Positions 40,687-48,572 of a stretch of DNA of 64,000 bases are shown here, in pieces; position 1 is the stretch's first letter; each line of letters starts with the position of its first letter. Made by a program: the position numbers and the translations under genes. Source of the DNA: Kribbibacterium absianum (lineage in GTDB: Bacteria; Actinomycetota; Coriobacteriia; Coriobacteriales; Atopobiaceae). The notes beneath the pieces were generated by a model. It was not told where the DNA came from, made no database searches, and saw only the letters and a program-made list of their open reading frames with translations. Where the stretch lies: positions 94,249-158,248 of the forward strand of contig NZ_JASJEX010000005.1 in NCBI RefSeq assembly GCF_030067705.1. The letters run 5' to 3'.

Positions 40687-42030
40687 ATGGCACAACAGCG
40701 TGACCCGCTCGCCGGCCTCCCCCGTCGCTTTTGGCGCGCGCTCCGCGCCCACGGTCTGCGCGACGCCATTGGCAACGCCCGCCAACGCCTCGTTGCCTAC
40801 GACTGGCACCAGGGTCTCGTGCGCCTGCTCTTTGCTGTGGTCGTCGGCGCGTTGGCGGGGCTCGCATGCGTGGGCATCTGCGTCTGTGTCCGAGGCTCCA
40901 ACGAGCTCTGGCAGCACGTGCCCGGGATGTTCTGGCTGCTCCCGACCCTGGGAATGGCGTCCGTCGCGCTCTACCGCGCCCTCGGCCTCAAGGCGTACCT
41001 GCCGCCCTCCCCCGGCGACGACCACCTCGTGGCGCACATGAGGGCCGACACGCCCGTCAAGGCCGCGACCGGGCTCGGCATGGTGGGCGGCACGTGCCTC
41101 TCGCTCATGGGAGGCGCATCCGTGGGGCCCGACGCCGCCGTGAAGCAGTTCGGCGCGGCGCTGGGCGGAATCGTCGGCCGCGTCTTTTGGCACGACGAGC
41201 GGCACCGCCCGAAGGGCGCCATGCGCTTCGCCACTGCGGCCGGCCTCGGCGCGTGCTTCTCCGCGCTGCTGGTGTCGCCGCTGGGCGTTTTCGCCTACAC
41301 CGTCGAGATGGCCCGCTACCACGACGCCCGTATCGGGCGCTGGCCCACGTTGCTGGTCGCGTGCTGCGTGGCGGCCGCCGTGGCCGAGCCGTTCGGTTGC
41401 GGGCTGTCGGTGCCAAGCCCTGGCGCGTTCCCGACCGACATGCGCGCGCTCGTGATGGTCATGGTGGTCGGCGTGGCCTGCGCAGTGGCCGGTACCTTCT
41501 ACCGGCTGCTGGTCAAAGGCCTCAAGCAGGGCGTGCGCCGGCGCATCGGGCGCCCGTGGCTCTCCATCCTCGTCGGCTGTGTCGCCGTCGCAGGCGTGAA
41601 CCTGTTCGTCCCAGGCGCCGCCGACCTCACCGGCGTGGGCACCCGGCTCCTGCCCGGAGCGTTTGGAGGCACGGCGCAGAGCCTGGACTTTCTCGGCAAG
41701 ATCTGCCTCACGGCGCTCGCCCTCGGTTTCGGCCTCCGCGGCGGAGAAGTGACGCCGCTGTTTGTGATGGGGGCGCTGCTCGGATGCTCGGTGAGCCGCC
41801 TGCTGGGACTGCCCACGGGGCCAAGCTGCGCCGTGGGCCTCATCGCGATGTTTGGCGTGTGCTCGGAGAGCCCGGTCGCGGCCGTGCTGATGGGCATGGG
41901 CTTCTTCGCGATGGACGCAGGCGCGGCGGCCGCCCTCGCGCTCGCAGGGGCCATGGCCGTCGCCTGGTTCGCGTCCCGGCCGCTGCACCGGGGCGTGGAC
42001 GCCCTGCTCGCCCGCATCGCGAAGAAGTGA
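40687..42030 (+). CDS. Divergent ClC-family anion channel/transporter
   Basis: The 447-residue membrane protein has the ClC fold with about 12-14 helices. Selectivity motifs depart from the norm: GREGP is replaced by ASVGP (144-148), putting Val146 where the gating Glu normally sits. The GSGIP region is PPSPGDD, and GxFxP is GGEVTPLFVMGALLG. Loss of the gating Glu usually means an uncoupled channel. Being divergent from crcB, it may handle fluoride, but the sequence alone does not show it. The start has GAGGAGG upstream. Its stop codon lies in a family B repeat. Confidence 0.85.
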   Translation: MAQQRDPLAGLPRRFWRALRAHGLRDAIGNARQRLVAYDWHQGLVRLLFAVVVGALAGLACVGICVCVRGSNELWQHVPGMFWLLPTLGMASVALYRALGLKAYLPPSPGDDHLVAHMRADTPVKAATGLGMVGGTCLSLMGGASVGPDAAVKQFGAALGGIVGRVFWHDERHRPKGAMRFATAAGLGACFSALLVSPLGVFAYTVEMARYHDARIGRWPTLLVACCVAAAVAEPFGCGLSVPSPGAFPTDMRALVMVMVVGVACAVAGTFYRLLVKGLKQGVRRRIGRPWLSILVGCVAVAGVNLFVPGAADLTGVGTRLLPGAFGGTAQSLDFLGKICLTALALGFGLRGGEVTPLFVMGALLGCSVSRLLGLPTGPSCAVGLIAMFGVCSESPVAAVLMGMGFFAMDAGAAAALALAGAMAVAWFASRPLHRGVDALLARIAKK

Positions 42031-42103
42031 GGCAAAGCAAAGAGACGAGATCGTCCCACCCGGCAGGATGGGACGATCTCGTCTCTCTAAAGTGTCTCAC
42101 CGC
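42027..42103. repeat. Family B repeat, inverted pair forming an 18-bp hairpin
   Basis: AGAGACGAGATCGTCCCA (42041-42058) pairs perfectly with 42069-42086 across a 10-nt loop. The unit starts at the ClC stop codon (TGA 42028-42030) and the inverted copy ends CTCAC at 42100. As a stem-loop between convergent genes it would terminate both. Confidence 0.85.
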
Positions 42104-42114
42104 GTTGCGAGCGC

Positions 42115-43146
42115 CTAGCTCTTCTGCCACACCTTCACCGCGAGACCGGCGCGATTGGCCGCGTGGTACGCGCTTCCGAGCATGCCGGCGAGGTTGCCCA
42201 GCTCGGCCACCACAATCGGCGTGTCGGCGCAGGCGGAGATCACGTCCTTCCGGTACTCGTCCATGAGCGCGGGGCCGAACAGGTCGAACGCCGGGCTCAT
42301 GCCGCCGCCGATCACGAACGCCGCCGGGTCCACGACGCACGCGATGGTCGCCATGGCCTGCCCCAGCGCGCGGCCCATACGGTCCACGGCGGCCACGGCC
42401 TCGGGGCTCCCGTTGCGGGCGGCGTCGAAAATCGGCAGGGCGTGGGCGTCGTGCTCCAGCTCCACCGGCTCGGCGCCGGACTTCTCGCACTCGTCGCGGT
42501 AGTTGAGCACCACGCCGCGCGAGCTCGCGTACATCTCGAGGCAGCCCCCGCGCCCGCAGCCGCACAGGCGCCCGTCCGGCTCGATGGTCAGGTGGCCGAT
42601 CTCGCCGGCGCTGCCCTTGCCGCCGACGATGACCTTGCCGCCCACGACCACGCCGCCGCCCACGCCGGTGCCGAGCGTCACGAACACGAGCGAGTCGCCG
42701 CTGCCCGCGCCCTGCCACAGCTCGCCGAGCGCCGCCGCGTTCGCGTCGTTCACCGGGTACACGCCCACGCCGAAGACGTCCTTGAGCTTCTCCACCAGCG
42801 CCCCGAGGTCGAGGGTGATGTTGGGCGAGAGGAGCAGCTCGTCGTCCGGCGACACGACGCCCGGCACCGCAAGGCCCACGGCCGCGACCCGGTCGCCCTC
42901 CGCCTTGGCGGCGTCCGCGATGGCCTTGATCGCCTGCGCGGCAGCGGCCACCTCCTCGGGGGTCTTCATGGACTCGGTGCGCACGGCGTCGTTGGCGATG
43001 ACCTCGCCCTCCTGGGACACGAGCGCCACTTTGACCGTCGTGCCGCCCACATCGATGCCCACGAGCAGGTCGCGCTGCCCAGCGGGCGCCTCGCCCATGA
43101 CCTCGGCCCTCGTCGCGCGCATCGCGTCCGCCAGCGTGTCTGCCAT
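42115..43146 (-). CDS. ROK-family sugar kinase (glucokinase-like)
   Basis: The 343-residue protein has the phosphate-binding DVGGTTVKVA, the ROK catalytic region VPVND-ANAAALGE and the zinc motif CGCGRGGCLEMYAS with the GHL histidine (EIGHLTIEPDG). It lacks an HTH domain, so it is a kinase rather than a repressor. Glucose is the usual substrate; N-acetylmannosamine or fructose kinases are alternatives. The first 25 residues before LLVGIDVGG are an N-terminal extension. The start at 43146 has AAGGGA upstream. Confidence 0.9.
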   Translation of the reverse strand: MADTLADAMRATRAEVMGEAPAGQRDLLVGIDVGGTTVKVALVSQEGEVIANDAVRTESMKTPEEVAAAAQAIKAIADAAKAEGDRVAAVGLAVPGVVSPDDELLLSPNITLDLGALVEKLKDVFGVGVYPVNDANAAALGELWQGAGSGDSLVFVTLGTGVGGGVVVGGKVIVGGKGSAGEIGHLTIEPDGRLCGCGRGGCLEMYASSRGVVLNYRDECEKSGAEPVELEHDAHALPIFDAARNGSPEAVAAVDRMGRALGQAMATIACVVDPAAFVIGGGMSPAFDLFGPALMDEYRKDVISACADTPIVVAELGNLAGMLGSAYHAANRAGLAVKVWQKS

Positions 43147-43279
43147 AGAGACCGTCCCTTCCCGGAGATTTCTCCCTTTATTTCTTCTTAGTAAAAGCTG
43201 AAGCTTCGTCACTATCCCATAGCGCAGCGGCCCACGAGCACGGCAGAACCGCCGTCGCACAAAGCGCAAAGATGGGGGT

Positions 43280-43364
43280 GGGACGCACATGTCCGGCACG
43301 TGCGTCCCACCTGCCCCAGCCTCAACACCAAAGGCGGGACAAACGCGTCCGGCACGTCTGTCCC
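43280..43364. repeat. Two 29-nt dyad elements
   Basis: Copies lie at 43280-43308 and 43336-43364. The first is fully self-complementary in its variable N4 arms. They lie between ddl-like and ROK genes; the remaining gap to 43146 holds only the ROK leader. Confidence 0.85.
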
Positions 43365-43405
43365 GCCATCGAATCAAAAACGCAGCCCGCCAAGGCCCTC
43401 AGGCC

Positions 43406-44398
43406 CTACATCCCCCGCTCATGAGCGGTGGCCACGAGGCGCTCCAACACCTCTTCCATCGTGAGGCCCGCGGCCTCGATGGCCATCGGCACGAGCGAGG
43501 TGTCGGTCAGGCCCGGGAACACCTTGAGGTCGAGCACCTTGACCTCGGCGCCGTCCCACACCATGTCGACGCGGGCCATGTCGCGGCACCCGAACGCACG
43601 GAAGACCTCGATGGCCGCCCGCTCGCACTGGCTGCGGATCGCGGCCGCCTCGGACGGGTCGCTCGACAGCGACTCCGGGCGCACCGGGCAGTAGTAGTCC
43701 ACGGCGTCGGGGGTCATGCGCGCGTCGGTGTCGAACAGCCCCTTGGCCGCGATCTCCACCGGCGGAAGCACGTCCTCGTCGCCGGGCTCCCCGATCACGG
43801 TCACGGACAGCTCGACGCCCGGCACCCACTCTTGCACGAGCGCGGTGTCATCGAAGGCGAGCGCCGCCATCAGCGCCTCGCCCAGCTGGTCCGGCCCCTC
43901 CACTTTGGAGAGGCCCATGGCCGAGCCCCCGCACGCCGGCTTCACGGCCAGCGGGAACCCGCCCACCTCCTCGGGCATCAAATCGAGCGCCTGTGCGGCG
44001 CCCAAGTTGCGGAACGCGCCCGCCGGCAGCGCGAACTGGGCCGGCCAGCGCACCACGGAGTCCTCCGGCCTGAACGCGCGGCGCAGCACGAACGGCAGCT
44101 CGGGCTTGGACCAGGTGGTGCGGCACACCGGCGGCTCGGAGCCCACGTACGGAATGTGCAGGAACTCGAGCAGCGACGGCACCGCGCCGTCCTCGCCGCC
44201 CGCGCCATGGAGGGCGACAAAGGCCACGTCGGGCCGCTCGTCGCGCAGGGTGTTGACGAGGTTCTCGTCCGCGTCGAGCGGGATCACGTCGTGACCGGCG
44301 GCACGGAGCGCGTCCACCACGTTGCGGCCGCTCTTCAGCGAGAACGCGCGCTCAAAGGAGGAGCCGCCCATAATGACGGCGACGGAGGGCTTGGCCAT
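43406..44398 (-). CDS. D-alanine-D-alanine ligase-like ATP-grasp enzyme with altered metal site
   Basis: The 330-residue protein follows Ddl throughout: GGSSFERAFS, HGAGGEDGAVPSLLE, KPACGGSAMGLSKV, RVDMVW (D278) and SLVPMA. The Mg-binding ExN of the family (EANTSPGMT in DdlB) reads D290-L-K292 (VLDLKVFPGLT), so Glu becomes Asp and Asn becomes Lys. It may be a Ddl with a shifted metal site or an ATP-grasp ligase of different specificity. It lies 2 nt after the aminotransferase stop, so they form an operon. Confidence 0.8.
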   Translation of the reverse strand: MAKPSVAVIMGGSSFERAFSLKSGRNVVDALRAAGHDVIPLDADENLVNTLRDERPDVAFVALHGAGGEDGAVPSLLEFLHIPYVGSEPPVCRTTWSKPELPFVLRRAFRPEDSVVRWPAQFALPAGAFRNLGAAQALDLMPEEVGGFPLAVKPACGGSAMGLSKVEGPDQLGEALMAALAFDDTALVQEWVPGVELSVTVIGEPGDEDVLPPVEIAAKGLFDTDARMTPDAVDYYCPVRPESLSSDPSEAAAIRSQCERAAIEVFRAFGCRDMARVDMVWDGAEVKVLDLKVFPGLTDTSLVPMAIEAAGLTMEEVLERLVATAHERGM

Positions 44399-44400
44399 GG

Positions 44401-45693
44401 TTAGTTCCCTTCCGGATCGGATGCTTCAGCGGTGCCGGCCGCCTTCGGCAGCGCACCGGCCTTCATGAACGCGCGGTACAGCTCGAGGCGGTCGTTGATC
44501 GTGTCGGCAAGACGGCGCACGCCCTCGCGCAGGTTCTCCTCGGGCTCGTAGGAGAAGGCAAGGCGCATCGAGCTCTTGCCCTGGCCGTCCGGGTAGCAGT
44601 TGCTGCCCGGCACGTAGGCCACGCCACGCTCGAGCGCCGCGCTCATCATCTGCATCGTGTCGAAGTACGGCGGCAGCGTCACCCACACGAAGAGGCCGCC
44701 CTCCGGGTGCGTCCAGGTGGCCTCCTCCGGGAAGTACTCCTCGAGCGCGCCGATCAGCGCGTCGCGCCGGCTGCGATAGATGGCCTGGGACTTCTTGAGG
44801 GTGCCCTTCCAGTCCGTCTTGGTGAAGTACTGCTCGCACAGGCACTGCGTGAAGGCGCTCACGCAGAGGCCCGCGCCCTGCTCGGACAGGTTGATCTTCT
44901 CGATGATGGGCTTGGGCGCCACGCACCAGGCGAGGCGGAGCCCCGGCGCGAAGATCTTGGACGTCGTGCCCAGGTAAATCACGTTGGGGTCCATGGACTT
45001 GAGCGGCGGCACGTGCTCGCCCTCGAAGCGCAGCTTGCCGTAGGGGTCGTCCTCGATCACGGTGATCTGGTACTCGTGGGCGAGCTCCAGGAGGCGCTTG
45101 CGGCGCTCGAGCGTCATCGTGACGCCGGCCGGGTTTTGGAAGTTCGGGATCGTGTAGATGAACTTCGCGCCGCCGGGGCCCAGCTCTTCGAGCAGCTCCT
45201 CGAGCTTGTCCGTGCGCATGCCGTCGTCGTCCATCGGGACCACGCGCACGTCGGGCATGTAGGCCGAGAAGGCCTGGAGCGCGCCCAGGTAGCTCGGGCC
45301 CTCGACGATGATCGTGTCGCCGGGGTCGATGAACACGCGGCCCATGAAGTCGAGGGCCTGCTGCGAGCCGTTGGTGATGATGATCTGGTCGATGTCGACG
45401 TCGATGCCGTCCTCGGCGAGCATGTCCGCGACAACGCGGCGCATCTCGGGACGCCCCTCGGAGCTGCCGTACTGCAGCGCCTTGAGGCCGAACTCGTCGA
45501 CGACGTTCTTGGCACAGTCGGCCACTTGGTCGAGCGGCAGCGACGAGATGTCGGGGCTGCCGCCGGAGAGGCCGATCACATTGGGACGGGAGACGGCGGC
45601 GAACAGGTCGCGGACGGCGCTCCGGCGCAGGTGCTCGTTGCGCTCGGCGTACTCGTCCTCCCATTCGTCGAAGACAAGGTGCGGACTGGCCAT
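44401..45693 (-). CDS. PLP-dependent aminotransferase, MocR/2-aminoadipate (LysN)-like
   Basis: The 430-residue fold-type I enzyme has NGSQQALDFMGRVF, NFQNPAGVTM, EDDPYGKLRF and the PLP lysine in GTTSKIFAPGLRLAW, the pattern of the LysN/ARO8-like family. No HTH domain is fused, so it is an enzyme. It would transfer amino groups between 2-oxoglutarate and aromatic, branched-chain or aminoadipate-type acids. It is coupled to the Ddl-like gene. A C-terminal Ala-rich tail follows. The start at 45693 has GAGAGGAG upstream. Confidence 0.87.
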   Translation of the reverse strand: MASPHLVFDEWEDEYAERNEHLRRSAVRDLFAAVSRPNVIGLSGGSPDISSLPLDQVADCAKNVVDEFGLKALQYGSSEGRPEMRRVVADMLAEDGIDVDIDQIIITNGSQQALDFMGRVFIDPGDTIIVEGPSYLGALQAFSAYMPDVRVVPMDDDGMRTDKLEELLEELGPGGAKFIYTIPNFQNPAGVTMTLERRKRLLELAHEYQITVIEDDPYGKLRFEGEHVPPLKSMDPNVIYLGTTSKIFAPGLRLAWCVAPKPIIEKINLSEQGAGLCVSAFTQCLCEQYFTKTDWKGTLKKSQAIYRSRRDALIGALEEYFPEEATWTHPEGGLFVWVTLPPYFDTMQMMSAALERGVAYVPGSNCYPDGQGKSSMRLAFSYEPEENLREGVRRLADTINDRLELYRAFMKAGALPKAAGTAEASDPEGN

Positions 45694-45894
45694 GGGGCTC
45701 CTCTCGGATGCTTGGCTGGCGGGTTTCAGAGTATCACCGGCCAGCGGTCGGGCGCGCGCCGCCACCGATCCTTGGGGCGAGCTGAACCCCCGATGACACA
45801 CAATGGGCGGGAACGATTCGATTCTGGTGGCCACGGCGGTCGCGCCCGCAAGGGTCGCGCGCCCGCGTGGCTCTCGAGACTTGACGGAGGGCCC

Positions 45895-47421
45895 ATGAGC
45901 ACAGACCTGCAGGTGGCGTCCGCGTTGGACGCGCTGAACGACATCGAGAAGCGCCGCTATGCGCTGTACTACGCGCTCGCGTCGATCGGGTGGCTCGCCG
46001 AGACGGCCGACCCGCCCAAGGCCACACCGGGCCGCGGCGAGGCGCTGGCCGAGCTGGACGCCCGTTACAACGAGCTGCTCACGGGCCCCGAGCTGGGCGC
46101 GGCGCTCGACGTGCTGCGCGACGCCGACGGCCTCACCTGGCAGCAACGGGCCCAGGTGCGCGTGGCCTCTCGCGACCGCGCCGAGCAGAGCGCGATCCCG
46201 CCCGAGCTCGCCGCCCGGTGGTGCAAGCTCACGAACGAGGCCACTGCGGCCTGGCTCGAGGCCAAGGCCAACAACCGGTGGGAGGCCTTCGAACCGTACC
46301 TGGACCGACTCGTCGCGCTGGCCAAGGAGCGCTGCGAGCGCATCGACCCAGGCCGAGACCCGTACGACGTCGCGCTCGACCAGAACGAGCACGGCACGGA
46401 CCGCGCGTTCTACGACGCGTTCTTCGCAGAGCTGCGCGAGACGGTCGTGCCGCTCGTGCACGCGGTGGAGCGGGCGCCGCAGATCTCGGCCGATTGCGTG
46501 CGCGGGACGTTCGACCGCGCCGGCCAGTGGGAGCTGACGCGGGACCTGGCCTTCTCGGAGGGCGTCGACCCCGAGAAGCTCGTGCTCGCGGAGACCGAGC
46601 ACCCCTTCTCGGAGGGCATCGACAGCGACCACGTGTTCATCGCCACGCACATCTACCCCGACGACGTGCTCTCCGGCGTGTTCAGCGTGCTGCACGAGGG
46701 CGGCCACGCGATGTACGAGGCGGGGGTGGACCCGGCCTTCAACTACACGTGCCTCCGCGGCGGCACGTCGATGGGCGTCCACGAGAGCCAGAGCCGCTTC
46801 TTCGAGAACATGGTGGGGCGCAGCCGCGCCTACGCGCCGCGCCTCTTGGCCGCGATGGCGACGCACTTCCCCGATCAGATGCGGGACGTGACGGCGCACG
46901 AGCTCTACAAGGCCTGCAACCGCTCGCAGCCGAGCCTCGTGCGCACCGAGGCCGACGAGCTCACGTACCCGCTCCACATCATGGTGCGCTACGAGGTGGA
47001 GCAGGCGCTGTTCGCGGGCGAGGTCACCGCTGCGGGCGTCCCCGCCCTCTGGGCCGAGAAGTACCGCCAGTACCTTGGGATCGAGGTGCCCGACGACCGG
47101 CGCGGCGCCCTGCAGGACGTGCACTGGTCGCAGGGCATGTTCGGCTACTTCCCCACCTACGCGCTGGGGTCCGCCTACGCGGCACAGTTTGCGCACGCGA
47201 TGGCGCAGGACCTGGCGGCGGCGGGGACGCCCTTCCACGACGTGCTCGCGAGCGGCGACCTGGCGCCCGTGCGCGCGTGGCTCGAGAGGAACGTGTGGCA
47301 GTGGGGCCGCGCGAAGGAGCCGGCGCAGATCGTGGCCGACGCCTGCGGCGAGCCCTTCGACCCGGGCCACTACACGCGCTACCTGACCGACAAGTTCTCG
47401 GCCCTCTACCACCTGGGCTGA
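45895..47421 (+). CDS. M32-family metallocarboxypeptidase (Taq-type)
   Basis: The enzyme removes C-terminal amino acids from peptides in the cytoplasm. The 508-residue protein has the zinc-binding HEGGHAMYE (HExxH) with the downstream HESQSRFFEN glutamate, and the family segments THIYPDDVLSGVFSVLHE and GMFGYFPTYALGSAYAAQ. The size matches the family. It is transcribed alone, divergent from the aminotransferase gene, and ends before a nested inverted repeat. The start has CGGAGGG upstream. Confidence 0.93.
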   Translation: MSTDLQVASALDALNDIEKRRYALYYALASIGWLAETADPPKATPGRGEALAELDARYNELLTGPELGAALDVLRDADGLTWQQRAQVRVASRDRAEQSAIPPELAARWCKLTNEATAAWLEAKANNRWEAFEPYLDRLVALAKERCERIDPGRDPYDVALDQNEHGTDRAFYDAFFAELRETVVPLVHAVERAPQISADCVRGTFDRAGQWELTRDLAFSEGVDPEKLVLAETEHPFSEGIDSDHVFIATHIYPDDVLSGVFSVLHEGGHAMYEAGVDPAFNYTCLRGGTSMGVHESQSRFFENMVGRSRAYAPRLLAAMATHFPDQMRDVTAHELYKACNRSQPSLVRTEADELTYPLHIMVRYEVEQALFAGEVTAAGVPALWAEKYRQYLGIEVPDDRRGALQDVHWSQGMFGYFPTYALGSAYAAQFAHAMAQDLAAAGTPFHDVLASGDLAPVRAWLERNVWQWGRAKEPAQIVADACGEPFDPGHYTRYLTDKFSALYHLG

Positions 47422-47427
47422 CCCGCC

Positions 47428-47503
47428 GGACGCTTCGGAGAGAGCCGTTTGTCCACGCTGTCGCGGGCTGGAGCGTGGACAATAGGCTTTGACCGAAGCG
47501 TCC
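47428..47503. terminator. Nested inverted repeat (two 11-bp stems) after the M32 gene
   Basis: GGACGCTTCGG (47428-47438) pairs with 47493-47503, and inside it TTGTCCACGCT (47449-47459) pairs with 47472-47482. Both stems are perfect. It could be a terminator or a structured leader for the next gene, which starts 37 nt on. Confidence 0.7.
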
Positions 47504-47540
47504 ACCCGTCAGGGTGTGACCCAGAGACAGAGGAGATGTG

Positions 47541-48008
47541 ATGGCTCCCAATCGCCGCCTGCCCGACGACGACGCCTGGCGCATCCTCGCCGCCAGCCAG
47601 TGGGGCGTGCTCTCGTGCATCGACGAGGACGGCCTCCCCTACGCCACACCGGTCAACGCGGTGCTGGACCCCCAGGACCGGTGCCTCTACTTCCACTGCC
47701 GGCGCATCGGGCGCCGCATGCGGGCCCTCACCGCGAACCCGCGCGTGTGCTACGTGGCGCCGGTGGACGTGTCGCTGCCGGAGATGCGCTTCATCACCTG
47801 GTACGAGTGCGCGATGGTCGAGGGCGTGGCCGAGCGCGTCGCCGACGATGATCTCGTCCGCGACCGGCTGCGCCTCATCTGCGACCGCCTCGCGCCAGGC
47901 CAGCTCGAGCGCCGCGAGGACGACGTCATCGAGCGGTACCTGCCGGCCGTCGCCATCATGCGCATCGTGCCGGAGCGCGTCTCGGCCAAGCGCAACCACA
48001 ACGATTGA
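47541..48008 (+). CDS. Pyridoxamine 5'-phosphate oxidase-family flavoprotein (NimA-like)
   Basis: The 155-residue split-barrel protein begins with the Nim-like pattern WRILAASQWGVLSCIDEDGLPYATPVNAVLD and continues LYFHCRRIGRRMRALTANPRVCYV. Members bind FMN or F420 and include nitroimidazole reductases. Function in this organism is not known. The start at 47541 has AGAGGAG upstream; a GTG one codon earlier is possible. dtd follows 41 nt downstream on the same strand. Confidence 0.85.
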   Translation: MAPNRRLPDDDAWRILAASQWGVLSCIDEDGLPYATPVNAVLDPQDRCLYFHCRRIGRRMRALTANPRVCYVAPVDVSLPEMRFITWYECAMVEGVAERVADDDLVRDRLRLICDRLAPGQLERREDDVIERYLPAVAIMRIVPERVSAKRNHND

Positions 48009-48049
48009 CGAGTCGCCGCCCGTCGAGTTCAACTCATCGAAGGAGTTCT

Positions 48050-48526
48050 ATGCGAGCCCTGCTCCAGCGCGTGACCCGCGCCTCCGTGACCTGCCGCGAC
48101 GACGAGACCGACGACTGGCGCGAGACCGGCGCCATCGGGCCCGGCTTTTGCATCCTTCTGGGCGTGGGCCCAGAAGACACCCCCGAGACGGCCGAGAGGC
48201 TCTGGCGCAAGGTCCGCAACCTGCGCGTCTTCGATGACGACGAGGGCCACATGAACCGTTCGCTCATCGACGTGGGCGGCGCTGCCCTTGTCGTGAGCCA
48301 GTTCACGCTCTACGCCGACGCCCGGAAGGGCAACCGCCCCAGCTTCACGGGCGCGGCCAAGCCCGATGTGGCAATCCCGCTCTACGAGCGGTTCTGCGCG
48401 CTCGCCCGCCAGGACGTGCCCGTGGGCACCGGCATCTTCGGTGCCGAGATGCGCGTGAGCCTCACCAACGACGGCCCTGTCACCATCTGGCTCGACACCG
48501 ACGAGCTCACCCGCTCGAAGCAATAG
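48050..48526 (+). CDS. dtd: D-aminoacyl-tRNA deacylase
   Basis: Dtd frees tRNAs mischarged with D-amino acids or glycine. The 158-residue protein has the active-site motifs SQFTLYAD and the Gly-cis-Pro loop in NDGPVTIWLD. A short insertion (DDETDDWRETG) in the first loop is of the kind seen in actinobacterial members. The start at 48050 has AAGGAG upstream. Confidence 0.95.
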   Translation: MRALLQRVTRASVTCRDDETDDWRETGAIGPGFCILLGVGPEDTPETAERLWRKVRNLRVFDDDEGHMNRSLIDVGGAALVVSQFTLYADARKGNRPSFTGAAKPDVAIPLYERFCALARQDVPVGTGIFGAEMRVSLTNDGPVTIWLDTDELTRSKQ

Positions 48527-48563
48527 GGCCGCCCCTCAGCGCCACGCGCCCGGGGCGGCCCTT
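48526..48563. terminator. Bidirectional terminator between dtd and psp1
   Basis: GGGCCGCCCC (48526-48535) pairs with 48552-48561 and is followed by TT on the plus strand. The stem begins on the last base of the dtd stop codon. Confidence 0.7.
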
Positions 48564-48572
48564 CCCAACCGC

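Noticed and set aside
43406..44398. Frameshift or pseudogene explanation for the altered Ddl metal motif
   Set aside because: The frame is continuous, flanking motifs on both sides are intact, and the gene is tightly coupled to its neighbour.
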